Program-made: the position numbers and the translations under genes
Source: an uncultured Rubritalea sp.
GTDB lineage: Bacteria > Verrucomicrobiota > Verrucomicrobiia > Verrucomicrobiales > Akkermansiaceae
Assembly: GCA_937132085.1 (NCBI GenBank)
Contig: CAKZNV010000088.1
Span: forward strand, 1 to 52,094
DNA length: 52,094 nucleotides
Reading direction: 5' to 3'
Notes under the pieces: generated by a model
What the model was told of the DNA's origin: nothing
Database searches by the model: none
The model's input: only the letters and a program-made list of their open reading frames with translations
In this document: piece after piece, positions 39,872 to 48,614 of the stretch
Numbering within the stretch: position 1 is the first letter of the stretch
Layout: each line of letters starts with the position of its first letter

Positions 39872-42139
39872 ATGAAATATATTTTACCATTAGTCTTTGT
39901 TGCTACTGCTACATCATCCATCTCGGCTGAGTTTCAGTTTACTGGACCGACCATTATGGAGCTAGATCATAAGACTCATTCCATGGTGTCTGCTGATCTC
40001 GATAACGATGGTCGCAAGGACTTACTAGTTGCCAACAATCAGGAGATGAAACTGGAGTGCTTGTATCAGAGAACTCCGAAGGAACTAGAGAAAGAAGCGA
40101 AAGAGAGTATCGATCAAAGCTATATCCAACCTATCTATAGTGATCTCCCGTTCATCCGCAAGCAAGTGCTACTCGGTGAGTTTATCTACTCCTTAAACAC
40201 TGTCGATTTCGATAACGACGGAATGTGTGACATTGTCTACACAGGTAAGACCAATAAGTTAACAGTCCTCTTCCAGACCGAAAAAGGTAAGTGGAACAAG
40301 TCTTGGAACTATGACGAAGCTGAACTGTTAGAATACGGTAAAACGATTAGTGTCGCAGATATTAACAAAGACGGAAAAGAAGACATCGCCGTGCTTTCCA
40401 AGGGAAGCATTCAGATATTTTTTAGTAACAGCAGTAGAGATAGACCAGCTCCTGTTTCCTACGCTGTGTCCGTAGATGATGCGCAGAACCTGAAGTTAAA
40501 GGACATCAATAACGACGGTCTGTTAGACCTAGTCTACCTTTCTCAGTTCCATCCCTATGCAATGCGATTCCGCTTACAGCAAAAGGAAGGAAGATTCGGC
40601 GCTGAAATAGCAGTGCCAGTCAAAACAGGATCTACTGACTGGGCTGTCTATAATAAACCAGGAGAGCCAATCCAAGTAGCCACCATCAATAAGAACCTGG
40701 CTGAAATAGATATCCAGACAGTCGGTAAAAACTCCAGTGATCAGATAACTGAAAAGTTTATCCAAGCTCACATGTTCCACGTCCCAACTGCTGGTAAGAT
40801 TTCCTCAGTCTATACTACAGGAGATTTCAACGGTGACGGATTGATCGATGTAGTCGCAGCAGATCCCAATGGAGCTTCTCTCTACTACTACATGAAGAGT
40901 AAGGACGGCAGTTTCCTCCCACCTAAGCAATATGCAACCTATAGCGGAGTCAGCAGTATCGATAGCATTCGCCTTAAAGGTGTAGCTAAAGACTCTCTTC
41001 TCGTCTGTAGCGGGAAAGAGCACATTGTTGGCATCGCTAGGTTTGAGAAAAACGTTTTTGGATTCCCTAAAAACCTAGAGCTCAGCGGAACACTACTGCT
41101 ATCAACCGCGGTCGATGTCGATGGAGACAACAATGATGAAGTCGTTGTGTTAGAACAAACTGGTAGACGTTATAAAATGCATGTTCTGAATCAATCTGAC
41201 AGTGATCTAGACTTCGATATTCCACTTGGTAGTATCAAGCGTGAACCAACACACTTTATCACCAAGGACTTTAACAATGATGGTTCCAAGGACATCGCAT
41301 TGATTATCCCACGTGATTCCATGAGAGTATTTCTTAAAGACGATGCTAACAAGCTAAGTGAATTTAAGGATGAGTCTGGTTTATTAAAAGGTCAGTTCTT
41401 TGATATACTCCCCTCTCAGTTTAACATCTTTGACTACGATGGTGATGGAAAGAAAGAATGGATTCTCACTAAACCTGGCTTCATCAGATGCTATCAGCTA
41501 GAAGGCGATAAGCTGACTATTTCAGCACAGTGTAATGCTCGTGAAGAAGGAGACGTGATCAGAGGTCCTATTCTGATGAAAGCTAGCAAGGGATCAAAGC
41601 CATCAATCTACGCCTATGACCAAAAGAGTCTCGCCATGCAGGTTTTTGAGAAACAAGAAGATGGAGTTTTCAGATACAGTCACATGAGCAGTGTCGGACG
41701 CATCGATCTTCAGTATGCTGAGGTCAACCAAGGCGACAGCCCATCAGCACTCGTCTTCGGTAGACACAGTTTCTGGTATATCCCGCTTAATAACCAAGTC
41801 TATTCTAACAAGGTGACTAGCTCACTCACGACCAATGTGAAAAAGGCCAGTTTCCAGAAAATGGCTCTTGGTGACCTGAATCAAGATAAACAACAAGATG
41901 TCGTCGCGATTGATGGAGTGGATGGATTTTTAGAAATCTTTAGCTACTCTAAGAAAACAAAAAAATGGCAGAGTATGATGAACTTCAAGATCTTTGAAGA
42001 TGTCACTGGCGCAAAACGTGACCTCTCTACATCTAGATTTGATCCTAGAGAGATCACCATTGCTGACTTCAACAATGATGGTAAAGACGACATAGCGTTG
42101 TTGTGCCACGATAAAGTTCTCGTTTACACACAGAAATAA
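39872..42139 (+). CDS. Secreted FG-GAP/VCBS-repeat beta-propeller protein
   Basis: Encodes 755 residues. A signal peptide spans about 1-19 (TSSISA-E). About ten FG-GAP/VCBS-type calcium-binding motifs of the form D-x-D/N-x-D-G-x-x-D are readable in order: DLDNDGRKD, DFDNDGMCD, DINKDGKED, DINNDGLLD, DFNGDGLID, DVDGDNNDE, DFNNDGSKD, DYDGDGKKE, DLNQDKQQD, DFNNDGKDD. This predicts one or two integrin-alpha-like propellers loaded with Ca2+ in the periplasm or on the surface. Such domains bind protein or polysaccharide. It is 18 bp after the pseudoprotease gene and 2 bp before the RND permease gene, so it is probably a functional partner of that pump. Confidence 0.88.
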   Translation: MKYILPLVFVATATSSISAEFQFTGPTIMELDHKTHSMVSADLDNDGRKDLLVANNQEMKLECLYQRTPKELEKEAKESIDQSYIQPIYSDLPFIRKQVLLGEFIYSLNTVDFDNDGMCDIVYTGKTNKLTVLFQTEKGKWNKSWNYDEAELLEYGKTISVADINKDGKEDIAVLSKGSIQIFFSNSSRDRPAPVSYAVSVDDAQNLKLKDINNDGLLDLVYLSQFHPYAMRFRLQQKEGRFGAEIAVPVKTGSTDWAVYNKPGEPIQVATINKNLAEIDIQTVGKNSSDQITEKFIQAHMFHVPTAGKISSVYTTGDFNGDGLIDVVAADPNGASLYYYMKSKDGSFLPPKQYATYSGVSSIDSIRLKGVAKDSLLVCSGKEHIVGIARFEKNVFGFPKNLELSGTLLLSTAVDVDGDNNDEVVVLEQTGRRYKMHVLNQSDSDLDFDIPLGSIKREPTHFITKDFNNDGSKDIALIIPRDSMRVFLKDDANKLSEFKDESGLLKGQFFDILPSQFNIFDYDGDGKKEWILTKPGFIRCYQLEGDKLTISAQCNAREEGDVIRGPILMKASKGSKPSIYAYDQKSLAMQVFEKQEDGVFRYSHMSSVGRIDLQYAEVNQGDSPSALVFGRHSFWYIPLNNQVYSNKVTSSLTTNVKKASFQKMALGDLNQDKQQDVVAIDGVDGFLEIFSYSKKTKKWQSMMNFKIFEDVTGAKRDLSTSRFDPREITIADFNNDGKDDIALLCHDKVLVYTQK

Positions 42140-42141
42140 CG

Positions 42142-45033
42142 ATGAAAACTAGAAAAAAGGCATCAGTCATTTTACTGATCACTATCTGTCTGAGTCTCTT
42201 CGGCTACCGCCAAGCGTCTCGCATACCAGAGACCTTGGAACCCGTCGTGGAATCCAATGTAGCAAACATATTCATCGCTACTCCTGGTCTGTCCACCACT
42301 CACATAGAGACTGAAATCATCGACACTCTGGAGAAAGAGTTACGCTCTCTTCCGCATGTCAAAACGATCCTTTCCTCTACACATTCCGGCTATGCGATCC
42401 TTTCACTAGAGCTTGAGAGAGCAGGTCGTGACAGCCACCAATGGCAACAGAAGTGCAATATCTCGCTCAAGAAATGGCGCACCAAATACAGTAGCTACCA
42501 CCCTCATGTTTCAGATCCTATTCTCAGCATGGAGCCACAGATTGGTTATGACAGCATCATTCTAGTGCCTAATAGCCGACTCAGAGCAGTAGAAAACGAG
42601 CTTCTAGAGCACCTTGAGGTAAAAGACGTCAACATCTTAGCACACCCAAAACGCCAAATCCTCGTAGAGTTTAACAATGAAGAACTAGATGACGCAAAGC
42701 TGCATCCACTGGCCATCAAAGAGGCTATCATCGCTAACAACGTGCGAATCCCCGGTGGAGTCACTCACGAAAAAGGACGAATCTATTCCGTAGAATCAGA
42801 GTCCGCCCTGCAGAGCCTAGAAGACCTAAGAGCTCTAGAAGTGCGTGATCCAAAAAATAACGATCCAACTGCATTAGAAGACATCGTAAAAATTTCCGAG
42901 ACCAATGGCAGTAAATATGAGCCAGAAGCTTACTCCGGCAATACTCGTCACTCTATCATAGCGATCCGTAAAAAAGGCGAAGTTAAAGCAGATCACTTTC
43001 ACCAGATCGTAGGAGAGATAACAGCCAAGCACGAAGCTATCATCTTCCTTGAGAATAATAGCACCATTCAGAGTCATAAGAACGCTATCTTAAAAGGAGC
43101 GGCTTGTAGCATGGTTATTGTTTTTGTCATCATCGCTCTCACCATCGGCTTCAGAGAAGGACTCGTTATTTCTCTCAGTATCCCCTTAGTGATTGGAGTT
43201 TCCTCGCTCTTCATCTCCTTCACAGCAGTCACGCTAAATATCATCAGCCTGGCGGCAGTGATTCTTAGCCTGAGTCTGATTATCGACGGACACATTGTAG
43301 TTCTCGATGCCATGAGCCGCAAAAGACGCTCTGTCCAAGAGCTTCTTAAACGCTTTGGATACGTTCTCGTGGTCTCAGCACTCACGACCATTATTAGCTT
43401 CTCCCCTATCTATTTTGCTGATCACTCACTGGCTGATTACCTAGGCAGCATGTTCATCGTGTTAATGATCACATTATTAATATCACTACTCTACTCCTGT
43501 CTTGTCACCCCATTCCTAGCAAAGGGCAGATCAGGCGAAGCAGAGTCAAAATTACTCAACTACCTCTCTAAGAAACATCTCTGTGTGTTAGAAAAAGTAA
43601 TGGCGAAGAAAGCCTACGTATTGATTCTCAGTATCTTGATGCTCGCCCTCGGTGCATTAGCTGTATCATGGGTGCCATCAGCATTCTTCCCTGAGCAGAA
43701 AAGAGACTACAAGGTGCTTTCTCTCCTGTGTAAGAAGCCTAGAACGAACAGTGAACTAAACCTTGTTGCTCAAGATATCTCATCCTGTCTATCACTAGAA
43801 AACTCTCAGTATTTCCTAGGAATGGCTGCGCCTAACCTCAGTGCATTTCAGCTATTTGAAACTCACGACATGAGGCTGATTAACCTCATCGTTCCTAATG
43901 ATCTGAACCTAGAACAATGCGACGAGCTTCAGAAAAAATACAGCGACTTTCAGTTTGAATTACATCAAGCGAATGTCGGACCTAAGATCAAATACCCAGT
44001 CGAGATTGAAGCTATTGGAGACGCTCAGCAAATAGAAAAGTTCCTAATCGATCTTAACACTGAAGTTGCAAATAATGAGCACATCAAACACCTAGTTCAT
44101 TCTAAACATGAGCCGCTGAACTCCTATAATGTAACCATCAATCCTGATAACGAAGGTGACTTCAGTCGTCAGGATGTGGCACTAGCAATCAATCTTAACA
44201 CACAAGGAGTTCCAATCACCCATCTCATGAGAAATGGTGAGGCTACTCCTATCATACTAAAGGCCGAAGCGAATCACCCCAACCCTAAGAATTCTCTAGA
44301 GAGTTGCTATGTTTTCTCCAAGAACAAGAAAGTTCCTGCGCTGATGTTGCATGAAATCGCCAGCCTCAAAAAGCTCAAAACTCCTCAGTATGCACAGCAT
44401 CAAGATGGAGCTAAAATAGCCCAAGCATCACTCTACCTCAATGAAGGTGAAGAGCTAAAACCATCCTTAGCTAGTTTAGACGGAATGGTAAAAAGCCTAC
44501 AAGACAGCTACCCAGAGCTCAAAATCAAGATCAACGGACAAGCTGAAGCAACTAGCAAAGCAACAGACGCCATCCTCAAGTTACTACCATGGGTGCTGTT
44601 CTTATTAATCACCCTGCTTCTGCTAAAAGAATGGTCCATCAAGCGAGTAGCGATCATTCTCTCAGTGCTACCATTCGCATTCGCTGGAGGATCTGCAGGT
44701 CTTTTAATCTGTGGTCAGAGCCAAGGCTTCATCTCACTTGTCGGAATCGTATCGCTGTTCGGAATCGTCATCAACAACGCCATCCTGTGGCTAGATGCTC
44801 TCAATAATCAGCAATCCACCGAGAATTGCTACGTGCAAGCGACTAAAGAAAGGTTCAGAGCGATCACAGTCACCTCACTCAGCAGCATCGCCACTCTCCT
44901 TCCCCTCTATTGGTTTGGTGGCGAAATTTGGCAACCTCTGGCATCCACACTCATCTTTGGACTCATCTTTGCCTACATTTCCATTGTCCTCATTCTACCT
45001 GTAATTGCCGAGGCCTTAGCAGTTAAAAAATAA
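42142..45033 (+). CDS. RND-family efflux permease, atypical
   Basis: Encodes 963 residues, slightly shorter than AcrB-type pumps (about 1030-1050). The twelve-helix, two-halves plan is complete: TM1 at about 8-24, a large periplasmic loop to about 310, TM2-6, a central cytosolic linker, TM7 near 490-508, a second loop, and TM8-12 to the end. In TM4 the AcrB-type D-D pair is D382-G383, so one of the two proton-relay Asp residues is missing. In TM10 the Lys is N878 in 'VINNAILWLD', as in some other RND subfamilies. No membrane-fusion protein or outer-membrane channel gene lies next to it. It starts 2 bp after the FG-GAP gene. Its substrate is unknown. Confidence 0.9.
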   Translation: MKTRKKASVILLITICLSLFGYRQASRIPETLEPVVESNVANIFIATPGLSTTHIETEIIDTLEKELRSLPHVKTILSSTHSGYAILSLELERAGRDSHQWQQKCNISLKKWRTKYSSYHPHVSDPILSMEPQIGYDSIILVPNSRLRAVENELLEHLEVKDVNILAHPKRQILVEFNNEELDDAKLHPLAIKEAIIANNVRIPGGVTHEKGRIYSVESESALQSLEDLRALEVRDPKNNDPTALEDIVKISETNGSKYEPEAYSGNTRHSIIAIRKKGEVKADHFHQIVGEITAKHEAIIFLENNSTIQSHKNAILKGAACSMVIVFVIIALTIGFREGLVISLSIPLVIGVSSLFISFTAVTLNIISLAAVILSLSLIIDGHIVVLDAMSRKRRSVQELLKRFGYVLVVSALTTIISFSPIYFADHSLADYLGSMFIVLMITLLISLLYSCLVTPFLAKGRSGEAESKLLNYLSKKHLCVLEKVMAKKAYVLILSILMLALGALAVSWVPSAFFPEQKRDYKVLSLLCKKPRTNSELNLVAQDISSCLSLENSQYFLGMAAPNLSAFQLFETHDMRLINLIVPNDLNLEQCDELQKKYSDFQFELHQANVGPKIKYPVEIEAIGDAQQIEKFLIDLNTEVANNEHIKHLVHSKHEPLNSYNVTINPDNEGDFSRQDVALAINLNTQGVPITHLMRNGEATPIILKAEANHPNPKNSLESCYVFSKNKKVPALMLHEIASLKKLKTPQYAQHQDGAKIAQASLYLNEGEELKPSLASLDGMVKSLQDSYPELKIKINGQAEATSKATDAILKLLPWVLFLLITLLLLKEWSIKRVAIILSVLPFAFAGGSAGLLICGQSQGFISLVGIVSLFGIVINNAILWLDALNNQQSTENCYVQATKERFRAITVTSLSSIATLLPLYWFGGEIWQPLASTLIFGLIFAYISIVLILPVIAEALAVKK

Positions 45034-45051
45034 CATACCTATTCTAAAAGC

Positions 45052-45984
45052 ATGAAAAACATCCTATTCATCGTAACAGCTCTGATCACTCAGATAGCCT
45101 GTGCGGGAACTATCACCTTAGCCGATGGTTCCAAAATCACCTCTCCGAAAATAGCAGATGGCCAAACCGAATTCTCTCTTGCAATCGGGGATGAAACATA
45201 TCAATTCTCTGGTAAACACAGCCAAAAATCATTAGTTGCTAAGCCATTTCACTACTTTCAAGCTAACCCACTAGCAAAGGAACTAAGCTACAAAGAAGTC
45301 ATTAAGAAAAATGGATCAGCAGTGGTTACCGTTCTTGCTGGTAGAGGCTTGGGCAGTGGATTCATCATTCATCCAGATGGATACATCATCACGAATCAAC
45401 ATGTGGTTTCCGGTTCATACAAAAGCAAAATTAAGATTAAATTCCACACCAAACAAAACGGAATTCTTAAGCATGAACAATTCAGCCAAGTCAGAGTCCT
45501 TGCTGTAAGCCACAGATATGACCTAGCATTACTTAAAATCGAAGGCTTTGAAAAACGTCAGTTTCCCTACGTAACCATCGCCTCAGCACACAACATCGAA
45601 AAGGGTGACGAGATCGTAGCTATCGGAGCACCTAGAGGACTAGACCGCACCGCAACCAAAGGATTCGTAGGCCTAAGTCACCGAGTCTATGACCAAATGT
45701 TCCGTAAAAGCAACTTGTTCCAGCTAGTATATATCCAGCACACAGCTGAAATAAACCCAGGTAACTCAGGTGGCCCACTATTCAATATGAAAGGTCAAGT
45801 CGTAGGCGTAAATAGCCTCGGTTCTCCGGGTTCTGACGGCTTAGGATTTGCCATCTCAGCTGACTTCCTCAGATACTTTCTAGCGAACCAAGAGCTCTAT
45901 AAACTCAGCGCCAAAAACATGACCTCCAAGTTTAATTACCTATCTCCTCCTGGATTGAAAGAAAAGTCCGAGGACAAGGAATAA
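45052..45984 (+). CDS. Secreted HtrA-like serine protease (no PDZ)
   Basis: Encodes 310 residues. A signal peptide spans about 1-18 (ALITQIACA-G). A small beta region (19-75) comes before an S1C trypsin-like domain with the full triad: H117 in 'ITNQHVVSG', D157 in 'RYDLALLKI' and S239 in 'NPGNSGGPLF'. DegP/HtrA proteins usually carry one or two PDZ domains; here the protein ends about 70 residues after the active Ser. It is expected to act in the periplasm on unfolded or specific proteins. It is 18 bp after the RND permease gene and closes the operon that also holds its pseudoprotease paralogue. Confidence 0.93.
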   Translation: MKNILFIVTALITQIACAGTITLADGSKITSPKIADGQTEFSLAIGDETYQFSGKHSQKSLVAKPFHYFQANPLAKELSYKEVIKKNGSAVVTVLAGRGLGSGFIIHPDGYIITNQHVVSGSYKSKIKIKFHTKQNGILKHEQFSQVRVLAVSHRYDLALLKIEGFEKRQFPYVTIASAHNIEKGDEIVAIGAPRGLDRTATKGFVGLSHRVYDQMFRKSNLFQLVYIQHTAEINPGNSGGPLFNMKGQVVGVNSLGSPGSDGLGFAISADFLRYFLANQELYKLSAKNMTSKFNYLSPPGLKEKSEDKE

Positions 45985-45998
45985 GCAAGCTAAGCTAA

Positions 45999-46448
45999 CT
46001 AATCTAACTTCTTAGGCTGAGATTCTTTTTTAAGTTTCTCAGCCTCTTTGTTTTTCACCAATCCTCTAGCGGCAAATCCTGCGCCAGCGGCTACTAAAAC
46101 AATCATGATCAGCATCGAAGTCGATTTCATATTCATGACAAACTGAATACGACTCACCATTTCAATGATGATAATTGCTAAGCCCAATCCACTGAGTATC
46201 CATGCCCAGCGCTTGCTAGCATCATAAAACAACGCCGCTAGGCCGATCAATAATGGAACAAAGATAATCCCCATCGAAGTCGTCTGCATGCCCTGTCTCC
46301 CTCCACCGATCCAGCCAGAAATAGAGCCAAATTGACCAGTAGAAACTCTCACGGAATCTAAAAAGAAATACAGCCCAGCTGCCATCAGCGCTAGACCACC
46401 TAAAAATAATTTATCTCCTCCTTCAGTTCCACCAGGTTTCATGGCCAC
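45999..46448 (-). CDS. Small four-helix membrane protein, unknown
   Basis: Encodes 149 residues with hydrophobic segments at about 13-30, 55-72, 82-100 and 110-128 and a Lys/Glu-rich cytosolic tail (KEAEKLKKESQPKKLD). I recognise no family. The 3' end of the gene contains a palindromic terminator that serves the convergent operon, so the tail sequence is partly set by that structure. It stands alone and lies 14 bp from the end of the protease gene. Confidence 0.6.
   Translation of the reverse strand: MAMKPGGTEGGDKLFLGGLALMAAGLYFFLDSVRVSTGQFGSISGWIGGGRQGMQTTSMGIIFVPLLIGLAALFYDASKRWAWILSGLGLAIIIIEMVSRIQFVMNMKSTSMLIMIVLVAAGAGFAARGLVKNKEAEKLKKESQPKKLD
46015..46055 (+). terminator. Terminator of the five-gene operon, inside the convergent gene
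   Basis: GGCTGAGA/TCTCAGCC stem with a T/A-rich loop at 46015-46044, followed by TCTTTGTTTTT. The segment 'TCTCAGCCTCTTTGTTTT' is shared with the pst-phoU terminator at 36961. It lies inside the coding end of the minus-strand gene 45999-46448. Confidence 0.7.
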
Positions 46449-46500
46449 AAATTAGCAGAACTCAGCAACATATCAACAGCTTTGCGAAGCAAACAACTAA

Positions 46501-46528
46501 TCTCAAACTTCAAATCACAAATATCAAA
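46501..46528. repeat. Heptamer tandem repeat (4 units)
   Basis: TCTCAAA CTTCAAA TCACAAA TATCAAA: four consecutive 7-bp units ending in CAAA, in the spacer between two minus-strand genes. Confidence 0.75.
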
Positions 46529-46551
46529 TCCCTAAACAACAAAGTTTAGGT

Positions 46552-47736
46552 TCAAGGCGTATAAATAACTACGGGGCCAACACCACCGCTACCTTGGACT
46601 CTGCGTAGTTTTCCTACCGCCTTTGCTATCATTTCCACCGCAGTATCGATGTCTTCCTTCGTCGTGAAGACAGACAGAGAGATTCTCAAGCTGCTATTCG
46701 CCCTCTCTCTAGAGAACCCCATAGCCTGCTGCACATGCGATGGCTGTTGCTTGCCAGTCATACACGCAGAGCCAGCTGAACACGCTATTCCATATTCATC
46801 TAACAAAATAAGCAAGCCAGCCGCCTCACAGCCACTAAATGCTAAGTGCGCAGTATTCTTCGCTCGATAATTCACATCACCATTGATCTCTACGCCATCG
46901 ATTTCAGCCATCAGCTGAGCTTCTAAATAATCTCTCAGCTCTCCCACCTTCTGATGACAATCCAGCTCGATACAAGCACTCATCAGCTCAGCCGCCTTGC
47001 CCATCCCCACGATAGATGCCACATTCTCTGTGCCACTTCTCATACCGCGTTCCTGGCCACCACCTCTTAGCAATGGCTCAAATCTTAATCCACTACGAAT
47101 ATACAGTGCTCCCACACCTTTAGGCGCATGGAATTTATGCCCTGAAATAGATAAAAAATCTACCGGTGTTGCTTTCACATTCACCTCCATTTTACCCACA
47201 GCCTGGATCGCATCCGTATGGAATGGCACACCTGCAGCTTGAGCGATAGCACAGGCTTCATCAACAGGCTGAATCACTCCAGTCTCGTTGTTCGCCCACA
47301 TCAGTGAAGACATCGCCACATCAGGCTTCTCCACAGCTAGTTGCCATGCTACTAAATCCAGTCGACCTCCAGCATCCACTCCCACCTTTTCGATCACAAA
47401 ATCTTTTCTCAGCGCCAGATCCTCACAGACTCTCAATATCGCACTATGCTCAATCTCGCTGGTCACAATACGCTTATTTTCGCCACACATATCCGCCACA
47501 GAATACAACACCGCATTATTCGCCTCAGTGCCGCAGCCAGTAAAATAAATCTCATCGCTACTAGCCCCGACAAGCCCTGCCACTTGCTCCCTAGCCTTTT
47601 CCACAGCCTGCTTCACAGCCTTGCCAGCTCGGTAGCCGCTCGATGGATTATAGCATAAATCACTAAGGTAAGGCAGCATCGCTTCCAGCACCTCTGGGTG
47701 CACCTGAGTCGTCGCATTGCTATCGAGATAAATCAT
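46552..47736 (-). CDS. Cysteine desulfurase (NifS/IscS family)
   Basis: Encodes 394 residues of a PLP enzyme that removes sulfur from cysteine for Fe-S clusters, thiolated tRNA or, in some cases, selenium delivery. Family marks are the start 'MIYLDSNATTQVHPEVLEAMLPYL', 'NNETGVIQPVDEACAIA', the PLP Lys in 'SISGHKFHAPKGVG', 'LLRGGGQERGMRSGTENVASIVG' and the catalytic Cys loop 'GIACSAGSACMTG'. No iscU or regulator is beside it. The C-terminal 'VGKLRRVQGSGGVGPVVIY' is lineage-specific. IscS-type enzymes can also supply selenide for selenophosphate, which may be of interest given the putative selenoprotein in the window, but this is only a thought. Confidence 0.95.
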   Translation of the reverse strand: MIYLDSNATTQVHPEVLEAMLPYLSDLCYNPSSGYRAGKAVKQAVEKAREQVAGLVGASSDEIYFTGCGTEANNAVLYSVADMCGENKRIVTSEIEHSAILRVCEDLALRKDFVIEKVGVDAGGRLDLVAWQLAVEKPDVAMSSLMWANNETGVIQPVDEACAIAQAAGVPFHTDAIQAVGKMEVNVKATPVDFLSISGHKFHAPKGVGALYIRSGLRFEPLLRGGGQERGMRSGTENVASIVGMGKAAELMSACIELDCHQKVGELRDYLEAQLMAEIDGVEINGDVNYRAKNTAHLAFSGCEAAGLLILLDEYGIACSAGSACMTGKQQPSHVQQAMGFSRERANSSLRISLSVFTTKEDIDTAVEMIAKAVGKLRRVQGSGGVGPVVIYTP

Positions 47737-47767
47737 GTCTGAACACTAAGCATTCGCCTTCTATATT

Positions 47768-47788
47768 CAAATGCCAAATTGCAAATCG
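47768..47788. repeat. Heptamer tandem repeat (3 units)
   Basis: CAAATGC CAAATTG CAAATCG, three 7-bp units upstream of the cysteine desulfurase gene. It belongs to the same class as the blocks at 4775, 36209 and 46501. The rest of the 233-bp spacer (47737-47969) holds no gene. Confidence 0.7.
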
Positions 47789-47911
47789 ATAAGTTTTATC
47801 CGAGAAATGAATCAAACCACAAACACAAAGCCCAAGCAGTAAAGCACAAGCAGCTAAAAGGGCTGCCTAAATCCATCTCCCCTAGGCCTCAACACCCCTA
47901 AAATAAACCAC

Positions 47912-47945
47912 AAAAAAAGGCACCTCGATAAACGAAGTGCCTTTT
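47912..47945 (-). terminator. Terminator of rpsM-rpsK-rpsD
   Basis: On the minus strand AAAAGGCACTTCG pairs with CGAGGTGCCTTTTTTT around a short loop, with one mismatch in the stem. It lies 24 bp after the rpsD stop. Confidence 0.8.
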
Positions 47946-47969
47946 GAAATTTTGTTAATCTCTGAGAGA

Positions 47970-48581
47970 TTATCTTGAGTATAGTTCAACAACAAGCTGA
48001 ACGTTTACACCGTGGTCCATGTCTTCCTCTTCAGGATTTCTAGCCACTGTTCCAACCATGTTTTCACGGTCGATAGTGAGCCAGTCTTTCATAGGAACTG
48101 CCTGTGTAAGGTCAAGTGCACGGAGTCCGAGTTGCTGTGAAGCAGCTCTTTCGCCTACCTTGATCTTGTCACCTGGCTTGCACTGGTATGACGCAATGTC
48201 CACCTTAGTGCCGTTCACAGTGATGTGTCCGTGGTTTACAAACTGACGTGCTGCTGAACGTGTGTTACCGAAACCGAGTCTGTAACAAACGTTATCAAGA
48301 CGTGTCTCAAGAAGCTGAACGATTGCATCACCAGTAACACCACGACGACGTGCTGCTTCTGCGTAGTAACCGCGGAACTGCTTTTCAAGAACTCCGTATT
48401 GGAAACGTAGCTTCTGCTTTTCGCCAAGAGCGATTGAGTAGTCAGACTTCTTCTTACGTCCTGCACGGAATCCGTGTTGTCCAGGTGGGAAGTTTCTGCG
48501 CTCGAGTGCTTTTGATGGTCCGAAGAGTGCTACTCCGAATCGGCGACTGATCTTATCTTTTGGGCCTATATAGCGTGCCAT
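47970..48581 (-). CDS. rpsD: 30S ribosomal protein S4
   Basis: Encodes 203 residues, the normal size. It begins 'MARYIGPKDKISRRFGVALFG' and contains the S4 RNA-binding domain with 'RLDNVCYRLGFGNTRSAARQFVNHGHITVNG'-type sequence. S4 is a primary 16S rRNA binder and, in E. coli, represses its operon. It is the last gene of a three-gene cluster after rpsM and rpsK; rpoA and rplQ, which usually follow, are not here. Confidence 0.97.
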   Translation of the reverse strand: MARYIGPKDKISRRFGVALFGPSKALERRNFPPGQHGFRAGRKKKSDYSIALGEKQKLRFQYGVLEKQFRGYYAEAARRRGVTGDAIVQLLETRLDNVCYRLGFGNTRSAARQFVNHGHITVNGTKVDIASYQCKPGDKIKVGERAASQQLGLRALDLTQAVPMKDWLTIDRENMVGTVARNPEEEDMDHGVNVQLVVELYSR

Positions 48582-48614
48582 AATATTAAAATGTTAAATG
48601 TTATTTCGTTAGGA

